Shown here: piece by piece, positions 24,176-32,266 of the stretch | Numbering within the stretch: position 1 is the stretch's first letter | How the letters are laid out: each line of letters begins with the position of its first letter | From: Nisaea sp. | GTDB taxonomy: Bacteria > Pseudomonadota > Alphaproteobacteria > Thalassobaculales > Thalassobaculaceae | Assembly (NCBI RefSeq): GCF_017640745.1 | Contig: NZ_JAEPQA010000033.1 | Coordinates: 1 to 33,539 of the forward strand | Reading direction: 5' to 3' | DNA length: 33,539 nt | Translations under genes and position numbers: made by a program | Notes under the pieces: model-generated | Told to the model about the DNA's origin: nothing | Seen by the model: only the letters and a program-made list of their open reading frames with translations | The model's database searches: none

Positions 24176-25189
24176 ATGGAATACCGCAATCTTGGCCGCT
24201 CGGGCCTCAAGGTGTCGAAATTCTGCCTCGGCGCGATGATGTTCGGCGGGCCGACGGACGAGGCGGCGAGCCGGGAGATCATCGCCGAGGCGCGCGATTT
24301 CGGGCTGAACTTCATCGATACGGCGGACGCCTATAACGGCGGCGAGTCGGAACGGGTGGTCGGACGGGCAATCGCGGCGGAGCGGGAATATTGGGTGCTT
24401 GCGACCAAGCTTGCCAACCCGATGGACGACAAGGATCCGAACGCCCGCGGTCTCTCCCGCAAATGGATGCTGCAGGCCTGCGAGGATTCGCTGGCGCGGC
24501 TCGATACCGACTATATCGACATCTACTACCTTCATAAGGAAGACCATTCGACGCCCCTGGAAGAGACCGTCGGCGCCATGGCCGACCTGGTCCGCGCCGG
24601 CATGGTGCGCTATTTCGGCGTTTCCAATCACCGCTCCTGGCGTGTTGCCGAGATCTGCAACCTCTGCGATGCCGCCGGCATCGACCGCCCGGTCGTCAGC
24701 CAGCCCTATTACAACGCCATGAACCGGATGCCGGAGACCGAGCATCTGCCGGCCTGCGATTATTACGGCCTCGGCGTCTTCCCCTACAGCCCGCTCGCCC
24801 GCGGCGTGCTCTCCGGCAAGTACAAGCCCGGTGCGGAGCCGGAGGCGGGCAGCCGGGCGGCGCGCGCCGACAAGAGGATGATGCAGACGGAATGGCGCGA
24901 GGAGAGCCTCGTGATCGCCGAGAAGATCAAGGCCCATGCCGAGTCCAAGGGCGCGACCATTATCGATCTCGCCGTCGGCTGGGTGCTGAACAACGCGCTG
25001 GTCACCGGCTCCATCGTCGGCCCGCGCACGATGGAACAGTGGAAGGCCTACGCGAAGGCCTATCACTACGAGTTCACGGCCGAGGACGAGGCACTGATCA
25101 ACGAACTGGTTCCAGAAGGCCACCCCTCGACGCCGGGCTACAACGATCCGGCCTATCCGCTGGAAGGCAGGGTGACGCTCGTCGGCTAG
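24176..25189 (+). CDS. Aldo/keto reductase
   Basis: This 337-residue NADPH-dependent reductase of the YajO/Kv-beta-like group starts at ATG 24176, with GGGGAGGG five bases before. The catalytic tetrad is Asp49 and Tyr53 (IDTADAYNGGESE), Lys78 (LATKLANP) and His120 (YYLHKEDH). The N-terminal MEYRNLGRSGLKVSKFCLG is a standard opening. SIVGPRTMEQW near the C-terminus is the usual NADP-phosphate-binding area. Its substrate cannot be read. It is divergent from the RraA-like gene across 157 bases. Its stop codon shares CTAG with the stop of the convergent TfoX-N gene. Confidence 0.95.
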   Translation: MEYRNLGRSGLKVSKFCLGAMMFGGPTDEAASREIIAEARDFGLNFIDTADAYNGGESERVVGRAIAAEREYWVLATKLANPMDDKDPNARGLSRKWMLQACEDSLARLDTDYIDIYYLHKEDHSTPLEETVGAMADLVRAGMVRYFGVSNHRSWRVAEICNLCDAAGIDRPVVSQPYYNAMNRMPETEHLPACDYYGLGVFPYSPLARGVLSGKYKPGAEPEAGSRAARADKRMMQTEWREESLVIAEKIKAHAESKGATIIDLAVGWVLNNALVTGSIVGPRTMEQWKAYAKAYHYEFTAEDEALINELVPEGHPSTPGYNDPAYPLEGRVTLVG

Positions 25190-25542
25190 GCCGGATTCTT
25201 GCGCTTAGGCTTGTGCGCCCGGATCGCCGCCTCAATCGCGGTCCGGGCCCAGTGCCGGAAGATATCTGGCTCCTCGAGGATGTCCGCGGGAACCTCCCAG
25301 TAATTGCCGAGTGTGGCGAGTTTGCCCTTCCGCATGTACTGGAAGGGCGAACTGCCATGCTCCTCGTAGACCGGACGGCTCGCATCGTCGGTGCGGAAAT
25401 ACGGCAGATCGTCCAACAGCAGGGCGAAATTCACCTCGCCGTACTTGATGCCGTAGCCGCCGAACATCCGATGCGCGCGGATCTCGCCGAGCGGCTCCAG
25501 CATGTCGGTGATGTAGTCGGCCAGCTCTTTCGACGTGCCCAT
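25186..25542 (-). CDS. TfoX/Sxy N-terminal domain protein
   Basis: This 118-residue protein has the TfoX-N core: IRAHRMFGGYGIKYGEVNFALLLDD, then LPYFRTDDASRPVYEEHGSSPFQYMRKGKLATLGNYWEVPADILE. The C-terminal half of true TfoX/Sxy competence regulators is missing, as in many small stand-alone homologues of unknown role. A basic tail (HKPKRKNPA) ends the protein. The Shine-Dalgarno is weak. The gene is convergent with the aldo/keto reductase; the two TAG stops overlap within CTAG at 25186-25189. It is divergent from typA. A link to natural transformation should not be assumed. Confidence 0.9.
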   Translation of the reverse strand: MGTSKELADYITDMLEPLGEIRAHRMFGGYGIKYGEVNFALLLDDLPYFRTDDASRPVYEEHGSSPFQYMRKGKLATLGNYWEVPADILEEPDIFRHWARTAIEAAIRAHKPKRKNPA

Positions 25543-25648
25543 GTCCCGGGGCCCTTGAATTGTTCGTGAAACGTTCTCATATCCGGAGCGCGCCGGGAAG
25601 GCCTCGCGAGATCACGCTTCCGTGGGACGCAGCCATGCAATCCAGCGC

Positions 25649-25676
25649 TTGTTTTGCGCTGCAATATCCGTATTTT
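25649..25676 (+). promoter_or_regulatory. Possible sigma-70 promoter of typA
   Basis: TTGTTT (25649-25654), a 16-base spacer and TATTTT (25671-25676) lie about 130 bases before the typA start. The match is fair only, but it is the best candidate in the TfoX-typA gap. Confidence 0.3.
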
Positions 25677-25684
25677 AGCGGCGA

Positions 25685-25706
25685 CCCAGTTTGACCCCAG
25701 TTTGAC
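25685..25706 (+). repeat. Two perfect 11-bp tandem repeats upstream of typA
   Basis: CCCAGTTTGAC occurs twice in a row (25685-25695 and 25696-25706), about 100 bases before the typA start and just after the possible promoter. It could be a paired protein-binding site, since the 11-base spacing puts both copies on the same DNA face. Each copy also carries TTGAC, but no good -10 follows either. Confidence 0.6.
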
Positions 25707-25806
25707 TTAAGTCCGGGCCGGAGACGCCCGCGGGAATTCATCGCAGTTTTGGACGCTGGCACCGCGCCGGAAAGCGGCGCGCGGCGGTCCCGTTTGGAGC
25801 CGTTTC

Positions 25807-27633
25807 ATGAACCTCAGAAACATCGCCATCATCGCGCACGTCGACCACGGCAAGACCACGCTGTGCGACGTGCTGCTGAAACAGACCGGCACTTTCCGCG
25901 AGAACCAGCAGGTTCAGGAACGGGCCATGGACAGCAACGACATCGAGCGCGAGCGCGGGATCACCATCCTGGCGAAATGCACCTCGGTCGAGTGGAAGGG
26001 CACCCGGATCAATATCGTCGACACGCCGGGCCACGCCGATTTCGGCGGCGAGGTCGAGCGCATCCTCTCCATGGTCGACGGCGTCGTCGTGCTTGTGGAT
26101 GCGGCCGAGGGCCCGATGCCGCAGACCAAGTTCGTGCTCGGCAAGGCGCTGAAGCTCGGCCTGCGTCCGATGGTCGTCGTCAACAAGGTCGACAAGCCGG
26201 AGCAGCGTGCCTACGAGGTGCAGGACGAGATGTTCGATCTCTTTTCCGCGCTTGAGGCGAACGACGAGCAGCTCGACTTCCCGACGCTCTTCGCCTCCGG
26301 CAAGGCCGGCTGGGCGAGCGAGACGCCGGACGAGAAGGGTACCGACATGAGTCCGCTCTTCGAGCTGATCTGCCGTCATGTCCCGGCCCCGAAGGTCGAT
26401 CTCGACGCGCCGTTCCGCATGCTGGCAACCACGGTCGAAGCCGATCCCTATCTCGGCCGTCTGCTGACCGGCCGGATCGAGTCTGGACGGGTCACGCCGA
26501 ACCTGACGGTGAAGTCCCTTTCCCGAAACGGCAAGCTGCTGGAACAGGGCCGGATCACCAAGATCCTCGCCTATCGCGGTCTTGAGCGCGTTCCGCTGGA
26601 CGAAGCCGAAGCCGGCGACATCGTCGCGCTGGCCGGTCTCGCGAAGACAACCGTCGCCGACACGATCTGCGTGCCGTCGGTGATCGAGCCGATCGAGGCC
26701 CAGCCGATCGATCCCTCGACCATCGCGGTCACCTTCTCGGTCAATGACAGTCCGCTCGCCGGCCTCGACGGCGACAAGGTCACCAGCCGGGTGATCTGGG
26801 ACCGCCTGCAGAAGGAAGCGGAAGGCAACGTCGCCATCCGGGTGAAGGAAACCGCCGACAAGGACGCCTACGAGGTGTCTGGCCGCGGCGAACTGCAGCT
26901 CGCGGTGCTGATCGAGCAGATGCGCCGCGAGGGCTTCGAGCTCTCCATCAGCCGTCCGCGCGTGCTGTTCCAGTCCGATCCGCAGACCGGCCAGCGCCTT
27001 GAGCCGATCGAGGAAGTGGTGATCGACGTCGACGAGGAATATTCCGGCGCTGTCGTCGAGAAGCTGCAGCAGCGCAAGGCGGAGCTGATGGACATGCGTC
27101 CGTCTGGCGGCGGCAAGCAGCGCGTGACCTTCCGCTGCCCGTCGCGCGGCCTGATCGGCTACCACGGCGAGTTCATGACCGATACCCGCGGTACCGGCAT
27201 CATGAACCGCGTGTTCGACAGCTACGGCCCCTACAAGGGTCCGATCCCGGCCCGCCGCAACGGCGTGCTGATCAGCCTGGAGAAGGGCAAGGCCTCGTCC
27301 TACGCGCTCTTCAACCTCGAGGAACGTGGCCCGCTGATGATCGGCGGCGGCGAGGATATCTATCCGGGCATGGTGATCGGCGAGAACAGCCGCGGCAACG
27401 ACCTCGACGTGAACCCGCTGAAGTCGAAGCAGCTCACCAACTTCCGCGCCGCCGGCAAGGATGATGCGATTGTGCTCACGCCGCCGATCCGGATGACGCT
27501 GGAAAAGGCGATCTCCTATATCGACGACGACGAGCTGGTCGAGGTGACGCCGAACAACATCCGCTTGCGCAAGCGCTACCTCGATATCCACGAGCGCAAG
27601 AAGCACGCGAAGAAGGTTGCGGCCGAGGGCTGA
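25807..27633 (+). CDS. typA: Translational GTPase TypA/BipA
   Basis: This 608-residue ribosome-associated GTPase is of normal length. ATG 25807 follows TTGGAG at eight bases. G-motifs are G1 AHVDHGKTT (10-18), a switch region with [20 protein letters not shown]3 [15 protein letters not shown] (from 72) and G4 NKVDKP (126-131). EF-G-like domains II, III and V follow ([33 protein letters not shown]), then the BipA-specific C-terminal region with [22 protein letters not shown]. It helps 50S assembly and stress and cold responses in other bacteria. Both 5' sides are discussed with the upstream repeats. I see no clear terminator before the rhodanese gene 109 bases downstream. Confidence 0.98.
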   Translation: MNLRNIAIIAHVDHGKTTLCDVLLKQTGTFRENQQVQERAMDSNDIERERGITILAKCTSVEWKGTRINIVDTPGHADFGGEVERILSMVDGVVVLVDAAEGPMPQTKFVLGKALKLGLRPMVVVNKVDKPEQRAYEVQDEMFDLFSALEANDEQLDFPTLFASGKAGWASETPDEKGTDMSPLFELICRHVPAPKVDLDAPFRMLATTVEADPYLGRLLTGRIESGRVTPNLTVKSLSRNGKLLEQGRITKILAYRGLERVPLDEAEAGDIVALAGLAKTTVADTICVPSVIEPIEAQPIDPSTIAVTFSVNDSPLAGLDGDKVTSRVIWDRLQKEAEGNVAIRVKETADKDAYEVSGRGELQLAVLIEQMRREGFELSISRPRVLFQSDPQTGQRLEPIEEVVIDVDEEYSGAVVEKLQQRKAELMDMRPSGGGKQRVTFRCPSRGLIGYHGEFMTDTRGTGIMNRVFDSYGPYKGPIPARRNGVLISLEKGKASSYALFNLEERGPLMIGGGEDIYPGMVIGENSRGNDLDVNPLKSKQLTNFRAAGKDDAIVLTPPIRMTLEKAISYIDDDELVEVTPNNIRLRKRYLDIHERKKHAKKVAAEG

Positions 27634-27742
27634 TTTCCAGATCGGGCGAGGGGCGGCAAAGCTCCCGTTCCCGAAAGGCCATTCCATCCCGCTGGCGCCC
27701 GTCCTAGGCTCTCCCGGAACAATCAATCCGAGGGAGGGCCCG

Positions 27743-28204
27743 ATGGGCGCCAAGCAGATCAAGACCGTCGAATCCATGGTGGCCGAGGCCAACAGGGAAG
27801 TCCGCATTCTCGGCATCGAGGAGGCGAAGGCGATGGTCGGCCGCGACGACGTGACCTTCATCGACGTGCGCGACGTGCGCGAGGTCGCCAAGACCGGTCG
27901 CATTCCGGGCGCCCGCCACGTTCCGCGCGGCATGCTCGAATTCTGGATCGACCCGGCGAGCCCCTATTTCAAGGACTTCTTCGGCGAGGACAAGACTTTC
28001 GTCTTCTACTGCGCCGCAAGCTGGCGTTCGGCGCTCTCGGCCAAGACCGCGCAGGACATGGGGCTGACCCCGGTCGCGCATCTCGAAGGCGGCCTCGGGG
28101 CCTGGATCGAGGCGGGCGGTCCGGTAGAACAGAAAGAGCAGAAAAAACACACGGCCGGATTCAAATCCGGCCGTTTTCGTATGACGATGATATCCCCGGT
28201 CTAG
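27743..28204 (+). CDS. Rhodanese-like domain protein whose frame runs through a terminator
   Basis: This 153-residue protein starts at ATG 27743 after AGGGAGGG. A single rhodanese domain spans about residues 20-130: [27 protein letters not shown], then [16 protein letters not shown] with the catalytic Cys in a six-residue C-A-A-S-W-R loop, then [15 protein letters not shown]. Such proteins carry a cysteine persulfide in sulfur transfer. The domain should end near residue 130. After three closely spaced Gln (CAG) codons and a Lys pair, the frame continues for about 20 residues ([18 protein letters not shown]) encoded by an intrinsic terminator hairpin and beyond, to a TAG that overlaps the stop of the convergent chemoreceptor gene. 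A lost stop codon, one base change from CAG, is a likely explanation. Confidence 0.9.
   Translation: MGAKQIKTVESMVAEANREVRILGIEEAKAMVGRDDVTFIDVRDVREVAKTGRIPGARHVPRGMLEFWIDPASPYFKDFFGEDKTFVFYCAASWRSALSAKTAQDMGLTPVAHLEGGLGAWIEAGGPVEQKEQKKHTAGFKSGRFRMTMISPV
28142..28177. terminator. Bidirectional intrinsic terminator inside the rhodanese reading frame
   Basis: ACGGCCGGAT (28151-28160) pairs perfectly with ATCCGGCCGT (28165-28174) around a TCAA loop. On the plus strand TTTT (28174-28177) follows. On the minus strand a T6 run (A6 at 28142-28147) follows after three bases. It is well placed to end the minus-strand chemoreceptor transcript, 27 bases after that stop. On the plus strand it lies before the rhodanese stop codon, so a terminated rhodanese mRNA would have no stop codon. 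Confidence 0.9.
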
Positions 28205-29883
28205 ACGGCACGCACCTCGGCGAGGAACGAGTCGACCTGGCTCCGCAGGGTGCTGACCGACTGGTTCATGCGGGACGCGGTCCCGGTGACATTCTCCGCG
28301 GCGGCACTGGTGCGCGAGGTCGCCTCGTTCACATGGGCGATGCTGCTGGTCACTTCTTCCGTGCCGGATGCGGCATCCTGGACGTTGCGGGAGATTTCCG
28401 AGGTCGCGGCGGACTGTTCCTCGACGGCCCCCGCGATCATGGTCGAGGATTCCGACAGGTTGGAGATCAGTTCGGTCACCCGGTTGATCGCCTCCACCGC
28501 GGCGGCGCTGGACTGCTGGATTTCCTGAACCTGTGTGGAGATCTCTTCGGTCGCCTGGGCGGACTGGTTCGCGAGGCTCTTCACCTCGGAGGCGACCACC
28601 GCGAAACCCTTGCCCGCATCGCCTGCACGTGCGGCTTCGATGGTGGCATTGAGGGCCAGCAGGTTGGTCTGTTCGGCGATATCCCGGATCAGCGTGACGA
28701 TCTGGCCGATCTTGTCGGCGGACTGGGCCAGCGCTTGCATCTGCGCGTTTGTCTGCTGGCTCTCCTCGACGGCCGAATGGCTGATGTTGGAGGCATCGGA
28801 GACCTTGCGGGTGATCTCCCCGATCGAGGCCGACAGTTCCTCGGTTGCGGCGGCGACGGTGTTGACGTTCGTTGAGGCGAGCGCGGCGGCGGAGGCGACC
28901 TGATCGGACTGGCGGTTGGTCTGCCCGGCCGCCTCGGTCATTTCCGTGGCGGTCGTGTTCAGGTTGGACGCCATGTCGTTCAGTTCGGCCATCGACTGGC
29001 CGATCATGCCTTCGAAGCGTTTGATCGACTGTTCGATCTTTTGCGCACGGGCAGCGCGTTCCCGTTCTTCGGCCTGCTGACGGGCGCGCATTTCTTCGCG
29101 CTCGATCAGGCCCTGTTTCATGACGCCAAGGGCTTCAGCGATTGATCCGACCTCGTCGCGGCGGTCCTGATCGGTGATCTCGGTATCGCTGTTCCCGTCG
29201 GCGATCTCCTTGATCACGGCCGTGATCCGGCGCACCGGCGTGGTAATGGCCCGGCCTGCGAAAACGCCGACGGCGAGTGCGAGTACGAAGGCGACGACGA
29301 CGACAGCCAAAACCTCGAATTCCGCGAATTGGCGGGCGGTCTCGGCTTCCTGCCGGATTTTGTTCGCATTGATGATGATGGAGCCCGAGAGAGCGCCGAT
29401 CTTGCCCGAGACATCGAGCAGACGGATATGCGCGTCGGTCATCAGCATCGAGGCGAGAAAGGCATCGACGGAGACCGTTTCGAGGGTCTCGACCGCAACC
29501 TTCCGGTATTCGCCGAAAGCGGCGCGGATTTCCTTGATCGTTTCGGCGTTCTCTTCGCTCGAGATCGCCGCGATCTCGTCGAACTGGAGATCGACGTCTG
29601 CGAAGATTTCGCGCGCCTCATTCGCGGCCTTTGCGACGTCATCGGCGGAAACGCCGGATTGCTGCCAGCTCAGGGCCCGGAACAGGGTTGCATGTCCGGC
29701 ATTGACCGTGCCCTGCAGGTCCTTGGTCTTCAGCACCAGGTTTTGCGCCATGTCGGCCTGGTTCTGCAGGTTCGCCGTTTGCCGCGACGAAATGAAGAAC
29801 ACTGCCGCGATCACGAGGATCATCAGGCAGGCAATACCAGGAGCGATGAGCGTTTTCTGGATGATCGGCAGGTTCTTGAGCAT
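28201..29883 (-). CDS. Methyl-accepting chemotaxis protein with four-helix-bundle-type sensor
   Basis: This 560-residue receptor starts at ATG 29883 ([12 protein letters not shown]). TM1 is about residues 13-32. A helical periplasmic region of about 155 residues (33-188) fits a four-helix-bundle sensor. TM2 is about 190-210 ([20 protein letters not shown]), HAMP about 211-265, and the signalling domain ends the protein, with its hairpin tip [20 protein letters not shown] at about 402-421. No CheR pentapeptide is present (end SFLAEVRAV). It follows the secreted Cache gene on the same strand, separated by a terminator, which points to its own promoter or read-through. The Shine-Dalgarno is poor. 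Its first codons (ATGCTCAAGAA) are the same as those of the Cache gene. The ligand is unknown. Confidence 0.95.
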   Translation of the reverse strand: MLKNLPIIQKTLIAPGIACLMILVIAAVFFISSRQTANLQNQADMAQNLVLKTKDLQGTVNAGHATLFRALSWQQSGVSADDVAKAANEAREIFADVDLQFDEIAAISSEENAETIKEIRAAFGEYRKVAVETLETVSVDAFLASMLMTDAHIRLLDVSGKIGALSGSIIINANKIRQEAETARQFAEFEVLAVVVVAFVLALAVGVFAGRAITTPVRRITAVIKEIADGNSDTEITDQDRRDEVGSIAEALGVMKQGLIEREEMRARQQAEERERAARAQKIEQSIKRFEGMIGQSMAELNDMASNLNTTATEMTEAAGQTNRQSDQVASAAALASTNVNTVAAATEELSASIGEITRKVSDASNISHSAVEESQQTNAQMQALAQSADKIGQIVTLIRDIAEQTNLLALNATIEAARAGDAGKGFAVVASEVKSLANQSAQATEEISTQVQEIQQSSAAAVEAINRVTELISNLSESSTMIAGAVEEQSAATSEISRNVQDAASGTEEVTSSIAHVNEATSRTSAAAENVTGTASRMNQSVSTLRSQVDSFLAEVRAV

Positions 29884-29915
29884 TTTGCTATTTTCCGGAC
29901 CCTGATTTTCTTATC

Positions 29916-29948
29916 AAAAATCCGGGGGCGGATCGGCCGCCCCCGGAT
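29916..29948 (-). terminator. Intrinsic terminator after the secreted Cache gene
   Basis: ATCCGGGGGCGG (29920-29931) pairs fully with CCGCCCCCGGAT (29937-29948), a 12-bp GC-rich stem with a five-base loop. On the minus strand it is followed by TTTTT (A run 29916-29920). It lies 17 bases after the Cache gene stop and 32 bases before the chemoreceptor start, so it should strongly reduce co-transcription of the two. Confidence 0.93.
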
Positions 29949-29965
29949 GGTATTTTTCGAACCGA

Positions 29966-30412
29966 TTACTGCTTGTAAGCGCCGACGCCCACGAGGTCGG
30001 TGCCGACCTTAATGATGTAGGAAGACTTCGGCTCTACCGCGTTGGTGGTCGGGTTCTGCCACTTGTAGTCGACCCAGCCGGCGTCGGAGACGGTAAGGAA
30101 TTCCTTGATGAACTGCTTGCCGTCGACGTCGCGCAGGCCGGTCAGGTCGCGGCCGACGAGGGAGGCCTTCGCGCCGTGGGCGATCGTGGTGCCCTTGGCG
30201 TCGAACACAAAGACGTAGAGGTCGCGGTCGTGCCACTGGCCGCCCGGGGTCATGAAGTCTTTAATGGCGGTTTCCATGCCGGCCGACTTCACGTGAGCCG
30301 CGGCCTTTTCGGCCATGGCTTTGGCTTCGTCCTGAGTGGCGTAATCAGCGGCACTGGCGGCGGTCGCAACAGTGAAGAGCATGGCGACGGCAAGAACGAA
30401 ATTCTTGAGCAT
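29966..30412 (-). CDS. Secreted single-Cache (sCache_2-type) domain protein
   Basis: This 148-residue protein has a signal peptide (MLKNFVLAVAMLFTVATAASA, cut near residue 21) and then only one domain. Landmarks of the single-Cache type 2 fold are the N-terminal helix with EAKAMAEKAAAHVK, GGQWHDRDLYVFVFDAKGTT, IAHGAKASLVGRDLTGLRDV, DGKQFIKEFL, GWVDYKWQNPTT and SSYIIKVGTDLVGVGAY. In chemoreceptors and histidine kinases this domain is usually built in. Here it is a free periplasmic protein. AAGGA seven bases before the start lies in an inverted repeat that may mask it. It is followed by a strong terminator and then by a chemoreceptor gene, which suggests a sensory partnership. The ligand is unknown; small carboxylates are frequent for this fold. 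Confidence 0.92.
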   Translation of the reverse strand: MLKNFVLAVAMLFTVATAASAADYATQDEAKAMAEKAAAHVKSAGMETAIKDFMTPGGQWHDRDLYVFVFDAKGTTIAHGAKASLVGRDLTGLRDVDGKQFIKEFLTVSDAGWVDYKWQNPTTNAVEPKSSYIIKVGTDLVGVGAYKQ

Positions 30413-30419
30413 TTCTGTA

Positions 30420-30494
30420 TCCTTCGGATTCTGTTCTGTTCGAACCTGGTTATGTTGAACCTCACCAAGACGAGGTCCGGTGTTTTCCGAAGGA
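30420..30494 (-). promoter_or_regulatory. Leader inverted repeat that could mask the Cache gene Shine-Dalgarno
   Basis: On the minus strand the Shine-Dalgarno region TCCGAAGGA (30428 to 30420, AAGGA seven bases before ATG) is exactly complementary to an upstream TCCTTCGGA (30494 to 30486). The 57-base loop can fold further (GTTCGAAC palindrome; CCTC with GAGG). If the transcript starts upstream of 30494, a 9-bp stem would hide the ribosome-binding site. Function is inferred. Confidence 0.45.
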
Positions 30495-30675
30495 GGTTTT
30501 CGTCGATAAGATTTAAGACATGTTTAAATACGGGATTTGATTTGTTTTTTCCTTCTTGAGCGTGGAATTGGACTAAATCGGTCGGAAGGCAAAGGATTCA
30601 GCGAAAAATTTCTCGCTCGCCGACGAGGGAAAGTGCTGTGTCGTATTCGAGTGTTCGCAAAATGTGGACGCAGAC

Positions 30676-30689
30676 CGAGTGTACACTCG
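30676..30689. repeat. 14-bp perfect palindrome, possible operator
   Basis: CGAGTGTACACTCG reads the same on both strands. It lies in the non-coding gap, 264 bases from the Cache gene start and 80 bases from the M81 stop. A second half-site, CGAGTGT, occurs at 30648-30654. The form suits a dimeric helix-turn-helix regulator. No regulator gene is in the window. Confidence 0.5.
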
Positions 30690-30768
30690 ATCGGCACCGG
30701 CTGTAGCTGTCCTGCCTCCGGTATGAGCCGGGAATTCCGGACCCTCGCCCGTCCGCCGATGAAGCCGC

Positions 30769-32262
30769 TCAGACTGTGATTTCGTCAATCGGCCAGATCG
30801 GCCGCCGCAGGTGCCTGTATGTGAAGCTCTTGTAGTCCTGCGAGACCAGCCCGCCACTGTCGACCAGAACGACCTCGCGCGCCACGGGCTGGTAGGCGGC
30901 CCGGAAATGGTGCGAGGACTTGACGCCGATGACATCGAAGGCAGCGGGGTCCAGGCCGAATAACTTCAATGCCTGCTGGTCCGTCACCTGAAGGTTGCTG
31001 CTGGCAATCACGACCTTCACGCCGGAAATCTCGATCAGCGCCGACTTGCCAAGGCGGACCTCCATATTAGCCCACATCGGCCCGTCGCAGACGAAAGCGC
31101 CGGTCTCACTGAGGGCGAGCACGCGCGCCTCCGCCTTGATCGGCGGTCCGTAGTGGCCCGGATCGACCTTGGCGCCGAGATTGACGTTAATGGTAGCTCC
31201 GGTTCCTGCCGCGTGGGCCTGGTCGGCAACCGCGGGATCGCAAATCGCGGCCAGTACGGCGTTGTCGTTCCCCGAGGCGATGATCGTTTCCAGCAGGCGC
31301 ACGCCGTCACCGTATCCGCCGCCGCCGGGATTGTCGGTCGTGTCGCCGATGACGAGCGGACCCTTCCCGGTCGGACCGGAGCGGATCTTCGTCTCGATCT
31401 CGGCGAGGGAGAGCAGGGGAACCGTATTCTGATCCCGCGTTTCCCAGATGAACGCTGCGAACTCAGCTGCGATCGCCTTCGCCTTGGCCTCGTCGCCGTC
31501 TGTCGTCACCGTGACGGAGGGGCCGGCTTCTGCAAGATCCGACCAGGCGAAACCTGCGCAGAGGCCGATCTCCAGAACGGACGGATCGCCCGCCTTGATC
31601 TCCGCCGCCCGGGCAAGCGCCTCGACCATCGGCCCTTCCTGCGTGCGTCCGTGATTGAGCCCGTCGAGGGTGGCGCAGCGCGCGACCGCGGTCACGGGCC
31701 GGACCTCTCCATCCATCGCCCGCTGCAGCAATCCGGCCGCTTCAGTCGCTGCCTCGTACTGGTCGATATGCGGATAGGTCCGGTAAGGGACAGTGAAATC
31801 TGCGAGCTCGCCCATTTCGTCGGTCACGTTGGCATGGAGATCGAGCGTGACCGCGATCGGCACGTCCGGACCGAGACGTTTGCGGAGACGGGCCAGCAGG
31901 TCGCCTTCGCCATCGAGGCTGCTTTCCGTCACCATGGCACCGTGCAGCGCCAGCATCACGCCGTCGACCGGCCCGCCATCGAGGCCGGCGAGCACGGTGT
32001 CGCAGAGTTTTTCCCAGGTTTCCGCCGTGGTCATGCCGCTCGGCGTCGCATGGGCGGCTACGGTCGGGATCAGGTCCCAATTGTATTTCTTCGCGGCGTC
32101 GATATGGGCGGCGATCTCCGTCGCCGTGCCGGACATGTGCTTCGCTATATCGTCGCCGAAATAGCACTGGCGGCGGAGATACGCATCAAGATCGGTTCGC
32201 AAGACACTGAAAGTATTTGTCTCGTGACTGATCTCGGCGGAGAGGACCCGGCGCTTTGTCAT
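30769..32262 (-). CDS. M81 family metallopeptidase (MlrC/microcystinase C-like)
   Basis: This 497-residue protein starts at ATG 32262. The N-terminal half holds the DUF1485/M81 motifs ISHETNTFS (11-19, with His13-Glu14), GVMLALHGAMV with His107, VTLDLHANVTDEM with Asp141 and His143, and TYPHIDQYEAA with His165, which are the likely zinc ligands. The C-terminal half has VIGDTTDNPGGGGYGDGVRLL, the MlrC-C hallmark, and INVNLGAKVDPGHYGPPI. Named members cleave the linear peptide from microcystin, but the family is widespread and most members probably act on other small amide or peptide substrates. It lies four bases after the M20 peptidase gene, so the two are likely co-transcribed and may act in turn on one substrate. 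Confidence 0.94.
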   Translation of the reverse strand: MTKRRVLSAEISHETNTFSVLRTDLDAYLRRQCYFGDDIAKHMSGTATEIAAHIDAAKKYNWDLIPTVAAHATPSGMTTAETWEKLCDTVLAGLDGGPVDGVMLALHGAMVTESSLDGEGDLLARLRKRLGPDVPIAVTLDLHANVTDEMGELADFTVPYRTYPHIDQYEAATEAAGLLQRAMDGEVRPVTAVARCATLDGLNHGRTQEGPMVEALARAAEIKAGDPSVLEIGLCAGFAWSDLAEAGPSVTVTTDGDEAKAKAIAAEFAAFIWETRDQNTVPLLSLAEIETKIRSGPTGKGPLVIGDTTDNPGGGGYGDGVRLLETIIASGNDNAVLAAICDPAVADQAHAAGTGATINVNLGAKVDPGHYGPPIKAEARVLALSETGAFVCDGPMWANMEVRLGKSALIEISGVKVVIASSNLQVTDQQALKLFGLDPAAFDVIGVKSSHHFRAAYQPVAREVVLVDSGGLVSQDYKSFTYRHLRRPIWPIDEITV

Positions 32263-32266
32263 GACG

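Larger units (their letters stand above)
30413..30768. other. 356-base intergenic region upstream of the Cache gene
   Basis: No credible gene lies here; the longest open frame (80 codons, plus strand from 30537) lacks family features. The region is AT-richer than its surroundings, mainly 30500-30560 (GATTTAAGACATGTTTAAAT, TTTGTTTTTT). It should hold the promoter and a long leader of the minus-strand Cache gene, plus the 3' flank of the M81 gene, for which I see no intrinsic terminator. It contains a 9-bp inverted repeat over the Cache gene's ribosome-binding site and a 14-bp perfect palindrome at 30676-30689. CGAGTGT occurs twice in direct orientation (30648-30654 and 30676-30682). Confidence 0.7.

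Noticed and set aside
25186-25542. A natural competence regulator
   Set aside because: Only the TfoX N-terminal domain is present and no competence genes are nearby.
25738-27933. A 731-codon minus-strand open frame opposite typA
   Set aside because: The typA gene is fully supported by its GTPase and BipA motifs; the antisense frame is a codon-bias artefact.
30537-30779. An 80-codon plus-strand frame in the intergenic gap
   Set aside because: No Shine-Dalgarno, no family features, and odd composition (many Arg, Cys and Ser); more likely non-coding.
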